Positions 18,724-26,723 of a DNA stretch of 64,000 nucleotides are shown here, in pieces; the first letter of the stretch is position 1; each line of letters starts with the position of its first letter. The DNA lies in contig NZ_NESH01000005.1 in NCBI RefSeq assembly GCF_003063355.1, positions 124,001 to 188,000 of the forward strand, read 5' to 3'. The position numbers and the translations under genes are program-made. A model generated the notes under the pieces. The model was not told the origin of the DNA. It saw only the letters and a list, made by a program, of their open reading frames with translations, and ran no database searches. This DNA is from Limnohabitans sp. Bal53. GTDB taxonomy: Bacteria > Pseudomonadota > Gammaproteobacteria > Burkholderiales > Burkholderiaceae_C.

Positions 18724-19134
18724 TCAGAAGCCCAGAGTTTTCACATGGGCCTTGAGCAGGTGGGCCGCCACGTCAGCGGGTTTGGCGGGTGTGACGCCGG
18801 GGATCAAGTCACTGGCTTGTTTGCCCGTGTTGGGCAAGTACAAGGCGCAGACTTCCACTTTGGCACCGCCTTTGATCAGGCCTTGCAGCATCTGTTGGGG
18901 CGTGACGTTGCGGGGCTTGAGCGTGGACATTTCTTTGCCGACCAAGGCGATGTCGCCAGCGGCATCGCACAGCAGCACGCGCACCTGGGCTTTTTGCTCC
19001 AAGGCCTGGCCGGCCAGCACCAAGCCCGCACCTTGGGCCATGGCCTGGCCGCTATGGATGTTGACAAACAGATCTTCAGCGTGAGCGGCACCCATGAGGC
19101 TGAGGGCGGTGATCAGGGCGAGGGTTTTTTTCAT
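18724..19134 (-). CDS. Periplasmic DsrE-family protein
   Basis: The 136-residue protein has a signal peptide (MKKTLALITALSLMGAAHA). A DsrE/F-like domain follows, with VRVLLCDAAGDIAL and a second cysteine in VEVCALYLPNTG. DsrE-type proteins carry or transfer sulfane sulfur on a cysteine. The ATG at 19134 has AGGAGTC upstream and gives a clean signal peptide; the longer frame does not. It is the last gene of a short operon that ends in a terminator and starts near a putative FisR-controlled promoter. Confidence 0.82.
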   Translation of the reverse strand: MKKTLALITALSLMGAAHAEDLFVNIHSGQAMAQGAGLVLAGQALEQKAQVRVLLCDAAGDIALVGKEMSTLKPRNVTPQQMLQGLIKGGAKVEVCALYLPNTGKQASDLIPGVTPAKPADVAAHLLKAHVKTLGF

Positions 19135-19159
19135 GAAAGACTCCTGGTTGGGTGAAAAA

Positions 19160-19642
19160 TCAAAGGCCCAGCGCATGGCGCAACTGGGTGTCATCTTGGG
19201 CAAATTCGATGCGTTCGAGCGTTCCCTTGTTTAACCAAAGCAAGGTGATGGCTTTGTCATGGCGTGGCCAGTCTTTGAGCAGTTGACCGTTCATGACGAT
19301 GCCCACGGGGTAGGCAAGTTCGCGCAATGCAGGCAAGGCGAAGCTGCGTGTGATGAGGCCTGGCATGCGGCTGAGATCGGCGGCATAAACGGCTTGTCGA
19401 CTGTGCAGAAAGTTTTTGTCTTGCGTGTTCAGAAGGTTTTGCAGGACACCGGATGCTGCGCGGTTGGTGGCCAAAATCAGCAGGCGCGTGTTGTGGGTCA
19501 CTTGCCAGGGGCGCTCATGTTGATCATGGATGGGCAATGTGGGCAAAACTTGACCAGTAGAGACGGGCTCAGCGTAGGCGGCGCCCATAAGTTGCAAGCC
19601 CAAAGCGACGATGGCGCCGCGAATGAATGGAAAGAGTTTCAT
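19160..19642 (-). CDS. Unrecognised secreted protein of 160 residues, possibly thioredoxin-like
   Basis: An N-terminal signal peptide (AIVALGLQLMGAAYAEP) is followed by a domain with GQVLPTLPIHDQHERPWQV and LLILATNRAASGVLQNLL. This recalls the start of thioredoxin-fold or YtfJ-like proteins, but no CxxC is present. I cannot assign a function. It lies 25 bp upstream of the DsrE-like gene and is probably co-transcribed with it and the ZIP remnant. Confidence 0.75.
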   Translation of the reverse strand: MKLFPFIRGAIVALGLQLMGAAYAEPVSTGQVLPTLPIHDQHERPWQVTHNTRLLILATNRAASGVLQNLLNTQDKNFLHSRQAVYAADLSRMPGLITRSFALPALRELAYPVGIVMNGQLLKDWPRHDKAITLLWLNKGTLERIEFAQDDTQLRHALGL

Positions 19643-19680
19643 GGATCAATGGGTTGAAGGGTGAATGAACATGACGGCGC

Positions 19681-20001
19681 TCATGATTTCCCGGCGCGAA
19701 TCAACACAATGGTCAGAATGCCCAGAAGCAGCATCAAAAGGGACAAGAGGCTGTGCTGTTGGCGTATGTGCAAACTGTGCAAGAGATCGCCCAAGGCGAT
19801 GTACAAAAAACTGGCCCCCGAGACGGCCAACAGGTAGGGCACGCAGGCTTTGATGTCGCTGAGCATCCAGTAACCGAGCATGGCCCCTGCGCTGCCCAAG
19901 ATGGCCATCCATAACAACAAATTCAGATCTGAAGAGAACACGGGTTGCTTGATTTCCAAAGTGACGAAGTGGGCCTGCTGCCCGTTGCAAAAAACACGCA
20001 T
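19681..20001 (-). pseudogene. Truncated ZIP-family metal transporter, C-terminal part only
   Basis: The 106-residue frame has three membrane segments resembling the last helices of ZIP zinc transporters: LLLWMAILGSAGAMLGYWML, ACVPYLLAVSGASFLYIALGDLLHSLH and LLSLLMLLLGILTIVLI. Full ZIP proteins have about eight helices. The N-terminal helices and the histidine-containing metal site are absent, and the sequence upstream is the fisR regulatory region. Either a gene was truncated or a short derivative is still made. The first 20 residues do not look like ZIP sequence. Confidence 0.6.
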
Positions 20002-20021
20002 TGGCGGATGAAAATGAGGTA

Positions 20022-20038
20022 CTCAATATCCATGCCAA
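20022..20038 (-). promoter_or_regulatory. Sigma-54-like promoter of the ZIP remnant-DsrE operon
   Basis: On the minus strand TTGGCATG-GATA-TTGAG has a good -24 element and correct spacing. The -12 reads TTGA in place of TTGC. It lies about 20-35 bp before the ZIP-remnant start and about 64 bp from the shared activator motif. Confidence 0.45.
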
Positions 20039-20080
20039 CCATAAGGTGCAGGCGAGTCCTTGAAATGAACCGATATTTGC

Positions 20081-20115
20081 TGACAGGTTCTGTCAAATAT
20101 GACGGTCAATGTCAT
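20081..20115. promoter_or_regulatory. Putative FisR binding region between fisR and the DsrE operon
   Basis: Two inverted repeats lie side by side: TGACAG-GTT-CTGTCA at 20081-20095 and ATGAC-N7-GTCAT at 20099-20115. Embedded at 20090-20110 is the motif CTGTCAAA-N5-CGGTCAAT, shared at 18 of 21 positions with 28194-28214. It would serve the minus-strand sigma-54 promoter and perhaps autoregulation of fisR, whose start is at 20143. Confidence 0.6.
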
Positions 20116-20142
20116 ACTTCGGGCAGCCATTTTGGATTGACC

Positions 20143-21450
20143 ATGCCCACGCCCAAAGAACTCATTGCTTACCTTGACGGCCTGCCTGAACCGCACATCG
20201 TTTTTGACCCCGACTACCGCATCATTGCGGCCAACACCGCCTACCAGCGCGATTACGGCCAAGGCCAAACTGTGGTGGGGCGCTGCTGCTATCAAGTCTC
20301 GCACCACATCGACGTGCCCTGCGACCAAGCCGGTGAATCGTGTCCTATGGCCCGTTCGCGTCAATCCAGGCAGGTCGAACGGGTTTTGCACCTGCACCAC
20401 ACGGCGCATGGCGAGGAGTACGTGAACATTGAATTGACCCCCATCTTGGGAGAGGATGAGCAGCCTGCTTTTTACGTTGAAAAAATGGCCACCATGCCCT
20501 TGGCCAGTTCGGCCCCTCTTGCGCAAGGGCTGATTGGTCGCTCGGCTGCATTCCAGCGCATGCTGGAATTGTTGGCGCGGGTGGCTCCCGCCAAGGCCAG
20601 CGTCTTGTTGTTGGGCGAATCCGGAACGGGCAAAGAACTTCTGGCCCGAGCCCTCCACGAAGCCAGTCCACGCGCGCGAAAACCCCTGGTGGTGGTGGAC
20701 TGCGCCAGTTTGACCGAGAGCCTGTTCGAGTCTGAGCTGTTTGGCCACGAGCGAGGGGCCTTTACCGGTGCCAACCAAGCCAAGCCCGGCTTGGTGGAGG
20801 TGGCGCATGGGGGCACTTTGTTTTTGGACGAGGTGGGCGACATACCTTTGGCCATGCAAGTCAAGCTCTTGCGTTTGTTGGAGTCTGGTACACACCGCCG
20901 CGTGGGCAGCACCGAGTTACGCCATACCGATTTGCGCATAGTGGCTGCCACGCACCGTGATTTGGCGGGCATGGTGGCACAAGGTGATTTCCGCGAAGAC
21001 CTTTACTACCGATTGAGTGTGTTTCCGATTGCAGTGCCGCCGTTGCGTGAGCGCCATGGTGACTTGGCCTTGTTGGTGCCTTCTTTGCTCGAACGTGTGG
21101 CACCACAGCGGCGCTTGCGCTTGTCAGCGGCGGGCTTGGCGGTGTTGGAGTGTCAACACTTTCGGGGCAATGTGCGCGAATTGCGCAACCTGCTCGAGCG
21201 CAGCGCCTTGTTGTGTGATGGACAAACCCTGGAAGCTGAGCACATCACCTTGGCCCTGAGTACGGGGGGCAGCGAACGCGAGCGCATTCCTGAACCACCT
21301 CTGGGCATGCCCATGCGCAGCTTGCAAGAAGCCAGTGCTGCAGAGCTGCGTCGACTGCTTGCGGCCCATCAAGGCAGCCGCGCCGAACTGGCTGCACAAC
21401 TCGGCATGAGCGAGCGCACGCTGTACCGTAAGCTCAAGTCTTTGGGCTAA
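20143..21450 (+). CDS. fisR: Sigma-54-dependent activator of FisR type (sulfane-sulfur sensor)
   Basis: The 435-residue protein has an N-terminal PAS-like sensory domain, an AAA+ domain with Walker A GESGTGKE at 158-165 and the sigma-54 contact loop GAFTGA, and a C-terminal Fis-type helix-turn-helix ([20 protein letters not shown]). Cysteines 49, 60 and 67 have 11- and 7-residue spacing. As I recall this is the spacing of the three cysteines by which Cupriavidus FisR senses polysulfide. FisR activates sulfide-oxidation genes through sigma-54. The ATG at 20143 is preferred; an in-frame ATG upstream would run through the operator. It is divergent from the DsrE operon. Confidence 0.82.
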   Translation: MPTPKELIAYLDGLPEPHIVFDPDYRIIAANTAYQRDYGQGQTVVGRCCYQVSHHIDVPCDQAGESCPMARSRQSRQVERVLHLHHTAHGEEYVNIELTPILGEDEQPAFYVEKMATMPLASSAPLAQGLIGRSAAFQRMLELLARVAPAKASVLLLGESGTGKELLARALHEASPRARKPLVVVDCASLTESLFESELFGHERGAFTGANQAKPGLVEVAHGGTLFLDEVGDIPLAMQVKLLRLLESGTHRRVGSTELRHTDLRIVAATHRDLAGMVAQGDFREDLYYRLSVFPIAVPPLRERHGDLALLVPSLLERVAPQRRLRLSAAGLAVLECQHFRGNVRELRNLLERSALLCDGQTLEAEHITLALSTGGSERERIPEPPLGMPMRSLQEASAAELRRLLAAHQGSRAELAAQLGMSERTLYRKLKSLG

Positions 21451-21460
21451 TGGCTTCGCT

Positions 21461-22762
21461 TCAGTGCTCTTGGTGCAGCTTGTCGTGGATGCGCTTGTTG
21501 GTGCGCCAGACCAGCCACAGCACCAGGGGGACAAATGCGCCTGCGGCCATTTCGGGATGGATGGGCAGGCCTGCGGCCTTGGCGGCTTTGCCCAGGTAGA
21601 GCAACAAGCTGATGACGTAATACGAGATGGCCGCGATCGACAGGCCTTCCACTGTGGTTTGCAAGCGCAGTTGAAGCGCCTGGCCTTTGGTGAGTTTTTC
21701 CAGCAATTGGCTGTTTTGCTCTTCCGTGGCGATGTCCACACGCGTTCGCAGCAAAGCACTTGTGCGACTGATGCGCTCGGACAGCGAGGACAGTCGCTGC
21801 CCCGTGGCAGCCACCGTGGCCATGGCGGGCGACAAGCGCCGTTGCATGAATTCACCGATGGTCTGCGTGCCGCTGATGGGCGACTCGCGCAGCTCCGCAA
21901 TGCGCTCGCGCACCAACTTGTTGTAAGCGGCGGTGGCAGCAAAGCGAAACGCATGTTCGGCGGTGATGAGTTCGACCGATGCGGCCAGACCGATCAGGCG
22001 GTCCAGCATGTTTTGGTCTTGTGCGGCCTTGTTTTGCAAGGCTGCGGTGATGTCGGCGAGTTCGCGCTCAGCCTGACCTAATTGCGCACCCACGGCTTTG
22101 GCCACAGGCAAGCCTCGCAGGGCCATCAGGCGATAAGTTTCCAGCTCAAGCAAGCGCTGGGAAATGCGGCCACCACGGGTGTCACTGGTGGATTCGGGGG
22201 CCAGCACCAAGATGCGCTCAAAACCACTGGGGCGCAAACGGAAATCCGTCACTACCAGCGAGTGTGCGGGATTGCCCATGCGCGAGGCGACCACGGTGTG
22301 TTCGCCAAACCAATGTCGAGCTTTGCGCAAGGATTTCTGGGGGTCGATCAGGTCATCGTGCAGCATGATGAGCTTGACAGCCGCGAAGGTGCGCCCGGGA
22401 ATGGCGGCCAGCCAACCGTCAGGCAAGGCCAGGAAGGACAACAGTTCTGGGTCCTGTGCCTCGAGGCCCGCGTCTTGAGGCAGCGGCTGTACCAGCGAGT
22501 AGCGGGTGAATTCGGTGTGCCGCTCCCACTTGAGTGTGTAGGCCCCCAGGCGCAAGCGAACAAAGTTGCCTTGCATGTCCTCGAGCTTCAAATCGGGTTG
22601 GAGTCGCTTGAGGTGCTCACACTCCTGCTCGCGGCTGACCCCGTTGTTGAACACACCCACCAAGACGATGAAAGCTGGCAAGCGGATGCGGGCGCTCGGT
22701 CGGGCATGCACCTCGTTGTGCAGCGCAATGCGCAAAGGATCATCTACTGGCAGGGTATTCAT
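21461..22762 (-). CDS. DUF3422 family membrane protein
   Basis: The 433-residue protein has the DUF3422 N-terminus (LHNEVHARPSARIRLPA) and the long helical middle of the family. The C-terminus has two hydrophobic segments (SIAAISYYVISLLLYLGKA and AGAFVPLVLWLVW). The function is unknown, though the family is common in Burkholderiales. It converges on fisR with a 10-bp gap and does not appear to belong to the sulfur operons. Confidence 0.88.
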   Translation of the reverse strand: MNTLPVDDPLRIALHNEVHARPSARIRLPAFIVLVGVFNNGVSREQECEHLKRLQPDLKLEDMQGNFVRLRLGAYTLKWERHTEFTRYSLVQPLPQDAGLEAQDPELLSFLALPDGWLAAIPGRTFAAVKLIMLHDDLIDPQKSLRKARHWFGEHTVVASRMGNPAHSLVVTDFRLRPSGFERILVLAPESTSDTRGGRISQRLLELETYRLMALRGLPVAKAVGAQLGQAERELADITAALQNKAAQDQNMLDRLIGLAASVELITAEHAFRFAATAAYNKLVRERIAELRESPISGTQTIGEFMQRRLSPAMATVAATGQRLSSLSERISRTSALLRTRVDIATEEQNSQLLEKLTKGQALQLRLQTTVEGLSIAAISYYVISLLLYLGKAAKAAGLPIHPEMAAGAFVPLVLWLVWRTNKRIHDKLHQEH

Positions 22763-22891
22763 GGGAAGCTCTGGTGGGCTGTTCAGGGACGGGTGTTCAT
22801 TCTATCGATGGGGTTGAGGGGTCTACAACTGATGAGCTCGCCTGTGGCATTCCTCCCATCAAAAAGCTTGTGTCGAATGACGCCAGCCGCC

Positions 22892-23683
22892 TCAGCGTTG
22901 CGCCGGCAAGTCGGCGTAGTAGGTGGCCAGGGCTTCGATTTCTTCGCGGCTCAAGCGCATGGCAAACGTGCGCATGCCTTGGGCGGCGTCGTTGGTGCGG
23001 TGGCCGGTTTGGTAGTCGAGCATGGTGCGCACAAAGTACAGCGGGTTTTGGCCAGCCAACGCAGGCGCTTCCAGCTTGCCGCCCTGGCCACGCGTGCTGT
23101 GGCAGCTGGCACAGGGGGTGATGAGGCGCGATGGATCGCCTTTGCGCACCAGTTGTTCGGGGTTGATCTTGGCCACGGGGCGGGGGGTGCCATCGCCTTG
23201 TGGGGCTTTTTGTACCGCGTAATAAGCACCCACATCGGCGATTTGTTGCGGCGTCATCATCACAGCGATGTCGTGCATCAACTCGGCGCCCTTGTTGTTG
23301 ACGTGGCGGCGGTCGCGGTAGTCCATCAACATCTTGGCGGTGTAGGCGGCTTTTTGGCCGGCCAAGTGGGGCCAGTTTTGGGTGGGGGCCACGCCGGTTT
23401 CGCCGTGGCACGAGGCACAAAACATCTGCTGGTTGACCACACGACCACGTTCGGCGTCGCCTTTGGGCAAGGCCGTCAAGGCCGTGCGCAAGGTGGCGGG
23501 CGTCCAAGCCGCCGCCGCTGGGGCCTGGGTTTCAGACGCGCGCGAGGGGCTGGCCACCACACCGACCACCAAGGCCGCGGCCGCGGCCACGGTGAACACC
23601 TGGCGCGCACGGCGTGCCCAACCGTCGGTCACGGCGGTGAGCTCTTGCAAGTAAGGATCGTGGGAATGAGGATCTTGTGTCAT
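22892..23683 (-). CDS. Dihaem cytochrome c, FccA/c4-like
   Basis: The 263-residue protein has a membrane-spanning signal (FTVAAAAALVVGVVASPSRA) and two c-type haem motifs, FCASCHG and PCASCHS, each in a c4-like repeat. Dihaem c4-type cytochromes are the electron-accepting subunit of flavocytochrome c sulfide dehydrogenase. It is the last gene of the operon, just after the flavoprotein gene. The ATG at 23683 has GGA seven bases upstream; in-frame ATGs at 23698 and 23704 are alternatives that abut the fccB stop. Confidence 0.86.
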   Translation of the reverse strand: MTQDPHSHDPYLQELTAVTDGWARRARQVFTVAAAAALVVGVVASPSRASETQAPAAAAWTPATLRTALTALPKGDAERGRVVNQQMFCASCHGETGVAPTQNWPHLAGQKAAYTAKMLMDYRDRRHVNNKGAELMHDIAVMMTPQQIADVGAYYAVQKAPQGDGTPRPVAKINPEQLVRKGDPSRLITPCASCHSTRGQGGKLEAPALAGQNPLYFVRTMLDYQTGHRTNDAAQGMRTFAMRLSREEIEALATYYADLPAQR

Positions 23684-23705
23684 GTTGCGTTCCAGCATCT
23701 TCATC

Positions 23706-25064
23706 TCAGGCAAAGCAATCGGCGGTGAAGGTGCGCAACCAAGCTTGTTGGTAGCGCGCACCGAGCTTGATCTGCGCGGGGGTGGCGTTCAGGGGCAGGT
23801 AACGGCCTTTGCCGTTGATGCGACCGATCTTGCCGTCGGCCTGGATCTTGAAGACGTCGGCCACGAACAGGCCGTAGTCTTTGCCGGCCAAGGCGTAGCA
23901 GGTGTTTTCCCACAGGGGTTCGGGCGCGGTTTTGCCAGCCAGCTCTTCCACGATGGCGCGTGCCACCACCTTGGCTTGGGTGTTGGCCGAGAAGCCGCTC
24001 TTGGGCATGGCGTCGGCGATGCTCGCGTCGCCAATGACGTAGACGTTGGGCACCAAGGTCGAGGCAAAGGTGCGACGCTGTACCGGGCAAAAACCGCTGC
24101 TGTCGGCCAGCCCCAAAGTGGCGGCCACTTGACCGGCTTTCATGGGAGGAATGACGTTGATGACGTCGGCCTTGATGGTCTCGCCTTCGGTTTCGATGCG
24201 CATGTTTTTGGCATCGATCTTGAGCGTGCGGCCACCGTCTTTGCCGCGCACCCAGCTCAGCATGCTGGGCTTGCTGTGTTGGGTCATCTCGACTTGGCTC
24301 GACATTTTCTGCACGTAGTCGTCGGGCAGGTTGAAGTTGTACAAGCGGTTCCAGCCCAGCATCATGGTCTCGTCGGTGACGAAGCTGTCTTTGGGGTCAA
24401 CGATGATGACCTTGGCCGTGGGGTTGTGCTTGGCAAACCACTCTGTCATGAGCGCAGCGCGCTCGTAGGGGCCGGGCGGGCAGCGGTAGGGGTTGGGTGG
24501 CGCGGCCAGCACAAAGGTGCCGCCTTGGCGCATGCCTTGGAGCTGCTTGGCCAACAAGGCGGTTTGCTGACCCGGGATCCAACCCGAAGGCACCGATTGG
24601 TTGGCCACGGCTTCGCTGTAGCCTTCGTAAGCGCTGTACATCAGCTGAATGCCAGGCGAAACGATCAGGCGGTCATAGCCGATTTTCTTCTTGCCCAGGG
24701 TGCTGATTACCCGCGCTTGTGGGTCGAGGCCAGTCACGGTGTCGAACACAAACTCAATGCCATAGCGGCTCTTGAGGCCGTCGTAGCTCACATTCAGATC
24801 GTCCATCTTGGCGTGCTGGTTGAGCACTTCGGATGAACCGTAGGGGCGCACATAGACCGGGTTCTTTTCGATCACGGTCACGCGCAGTTGCGGGTTGAAC
24901 AGCTTGAGGTATTTGGCGGCGGTGGCACCACCGACACCGCCACCGACGATGACGATGTGGGCGGCGTTGTTGGCAAATGCCAAGCTGGGTGCAGCGGCCA
25001 CGGACAAGAGGCCCAAGGCCTGGGTGAGCCATTCTCGGCGAGACGTGTCGTGCGTGGGGTTCAT
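23706..25064 (-). CDS. fccB: Flavocytochrome c sulfide dehydrogenase flavoprotein, FccB/SoxF-like
   Basis: The 452-residue FAD enzyme has a Tat signal (SRREWLTQ) and the dinucleotide fold HIVIVGGGVGGATAA. Cysteines C195 (NPYRCPPGPYERA) and C326 (SGFCPVQRR) match the redox-active disulfide pair of FCSD. FCSD oxidises sulfide to sulfane sulfur in the periplasm and passes electrons to cytochrome c. Its start overlaps the stop of the monohaem cytochrome gene (ATGA). The usual partner, a dihaem cytochrome, follows immediately. Confidence 0.92.
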   Translation of the reverse strand: MNPTHDTSRREWLTQALGLLSVAAAPSLAFANNAAHIVIVGGGVGGATAAKYLKLFNPQLRVTVIEKNPVYVRPYGSSEVLNQHAKMDDLNVSYDGLKSRYGIEFVFDTVTGLDPQARVISTLGKKKIGYDRLIVSPGIQLMYSAYEGYSEAVANQSVPSGWIPGQQTALLAKQLQGMRQGGTFVLAAPPNPYRCPPGPYERAALMTEWFAKHNPTAKVIIVDPKDSFVTDETMMLGWNRLYNFNLPDDYVQKMSSQVEMTQHSKPSMLSWVRGKDGGRTLKIDAKNMRIETEGETIKADVINVIPPMKAGQVAATLGLADSSGFCPVQRRTFASTLVPNVYVIGDASIADAMPKSGFSANTQAKVVARAIVEELAGKTAPEPLWENTCYALAGKDYGLFVADVFKIQADGKIGRINGKGRYLPLNATPAQIKLGARYQQAWLRTFTADCFA

Positions 25065-25474
25065 CGTTGCGCTCCTTGTGCTTCAAAAAACGCGCCCATG
25101 CCTTTGAGGTCTTCATCACTGAAGCCCTTGGCCACGTAGCCCATCAGGGTCGCGGGGCGGCGGCCTTCGCGGAAATCGATCATGGTCTTGACGAATTGGC
25201 CAGCGGGCATGCCCGCAAGCGGCGCAAACGATTCGTCGCCCAACTGGCCGTTGGTGCCGTGGCACGCCGCGCAGCTGTGGGCCATGGTGCTGGCCGGCAC
25301 GGGCGCGCTGTTGGGCACGGGTGCTGGCGCAGGGGCGGCGGCGTTTTGTGCCAAGGCACGCGCGGTCAGAGAGGCCACCACGGTGGCGCTCAGGGCGATC
25401 ATCACGCTCCAAGCCACCACGGTGCGGCGCGTGCCGCGCGGCAAGGCGCGGACGGGGGTTTGCTTTGTGTTCAT
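25061..25474 (-). CDS. Monohaem cytochrome c of the fcc operon
   Basis: The 137-residue protein has an N-terminal membrane segment or signal (VVAWSVMIALSATVVASLTARALA), an alanine-proline linker and one haem motif (SCAACHG). It resembles half of a c4 cytochrome. Translation is coupled to fccB by a four-base overlap, and it lies 18 bp after the bd-like membrane gene. It may carry electrons between the flavoprotein and the membrane complex, which is inference. Confidence 0.87.
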   Translation of the reverse strand: MNTKQTPVRALPRGTRRTVVAWSVMIALSATVVASLTARALAQNAAAPAPAPVPNSAPVPASTMAHSCAACHGTNGQLGDESFAPLAGMPAGQFVKTMIDFREGRRPATLMGYVAKGFSDEDLKGMGAFFEAQGAQR

Positions 25475-25492
25475 GTGTTCACTCCAGGGCGA

Positions 25493-26719
25493 TCAACGCG
25501 CCCAGACCCAAAAACCGATGGCGAAATACGCCACCGTCCAGGCCACCAACAGACTCACCGACCATTGGCCCATGCGGGTCACCGCGGGGCTGGGGGTGTA
25601 GACACCGTCTTTGTGTTGACCGGCTTGCCACGCCACGGTGAGCAAGTAAGCCAGCGTGGTGCCGCCGATCACCGCAAAGGTGACGAAGAACAAGACCGTG
25701 CTGTACCAGTCCATGTTGATGCGGTAGTCCATCGCGTCGTAACCGTGGCTGCCCAAGAGCGTGACGAAGCGCAGCACTTCACGCGCCGCACCGACCACGA
25801 TCAAAGCCACCGCACCGGCGCCAAACACGGCATAGCCCCAGACACCACGGTCCAGGCGTGCGCGCAAAGCCAGGGGCATGGCCACCACGGCCAACAAGGC
25901 CGCCACGGCCAGCCACATCCACACGGAGCCGGCGAACCACTGCATTTTTTCGGGCAGGGTCATCATCCAAGCCGCGCCGATCAGCACACTGACCACACCG
26001 CCGATGACCATCAAGCGCTGGGCCAAGCTCAGCACAAAACCCAAATACGCCGCGTCGGTTTCTTTGGCGCCTTGCAGGTAGCGGCGGTAGGCCAACAACC
26101 AGGCACCGGTGACGGGCGCGGACAAAGCGATGAAGAACAAGAAACGCGCCATGTGCCACTGGTGCAAGCTGTGGCCGCTGGGGTCAATCTGACCACCGGG
26201 GGCGTACCACTCGATCCAACGCTCGGGGTAGAACATCTGGTTGCTCAAGCTGTGCACGATGAAGCCCACCGCCAACAAGAGCACGATGGACAAGACCATC
26301 CAATAGCCACCACGGCCACCGTCGGCCACGATGTCGTGGTTCTTCCAGTAGAAGGCGTACATGGCGATGTAGCCACCGATGAGCAAGACGATGAAGCCGA
26401 TCACCCACCAAGCCGACAAAACGTTGGACGTGTACCAGAAGGGGTCGTAGACCACCTGCACGAACAGCAGCGGGGCCACACCGATCACGATGGCCACCGA
26501 GACGGCGATCTTGGCGGTCACGAGCATGGCGCTGGCCAAGCGGCGCCATTTCACATCGGCTTGGAAGGCGCCGCGCAAGGTCAACGTGGCCGCACCGAGC
26601 ATGACCTGCACCGCTGCGATGTGCAGGGCGAAGGTGAGCACACCCAAGATCAGGAAGATCACCGGGTGCGAAGGCACACCCGCTTGATCGCGCAAGGCGT
26701 AGAGCATTTCAGGGGTCAT
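25493..26719 (-). CDS. Polytopic membrane protein, second subunit of a bd-like complex
   Basis: The 408-residue protein has about ten hydrophobic segments. Its first part (FLILGVLTFALHIAAVQVMLGAATL and PLLFVQVVYDPFWYTSNVLSAWWVIGFIVLLIGGYIAMYAF) resembles the helical core of bd-type oxidase subunits, but overall similarity is weak. The start MTPEMLYALRDQ at 26719 is 4 bp after the upstream gene. With the cytochrome-fused protein upstream it probably forms a two-subunit membrane complex. No known enzyme can be named confidently. Confidence 0.75.
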   Translation of the reverse strand: MTPEMLYALRDQAGVPSHPVIFLILGVLTFALHIAAVQVMLGAATLTLRGAFQADVKWRRLASAMLVTAKIAVSVAIVIGVAPLLFVQVVYDPFWYTSNVLSAWWVIGFIVLLIGGYIAMYAFYWKNHDIVADGGRGGYWMVLSIVLLLAVGFIVHSLSNQMFYPERWIEWYAPGGQIDPSGHSLHQWHMARFLFFIALSAPVTGAWLLAYRRYLQGAKETDAAYLGFVLSLAQRLMVIGGVVSVLIGAAWMMTLPEKMQWFAGSVWMWLAVAALLAVVAMPLALRARLDRGVWGYAVFGAGAVALIVVGAAREVLRFVTLLGSHGYDAMDYRINMDWYSTVLFFVTFAVIGGTTLAYLLTVAWQAGQHKDGVYTPSPAVTRMGQWSVSLLVAWTVAYFAIGFWVWAR

Positions 26720-26723
26720 GGGT

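Noticed and set aside
19981-20003. A second possible sigma-54 element (TTTTTTGCA) on the minus strand
   Set aside because: The -24 GG is missing; the element at 20022-20038 has better geometry and the right distance to the shared motif.
22082-23728. A 548-codon plus-strand frame opposite DUF3422 and the dihaem cytochrome
   Set aside because: It crosses two well-supported minus-strand genes and shows no domain.
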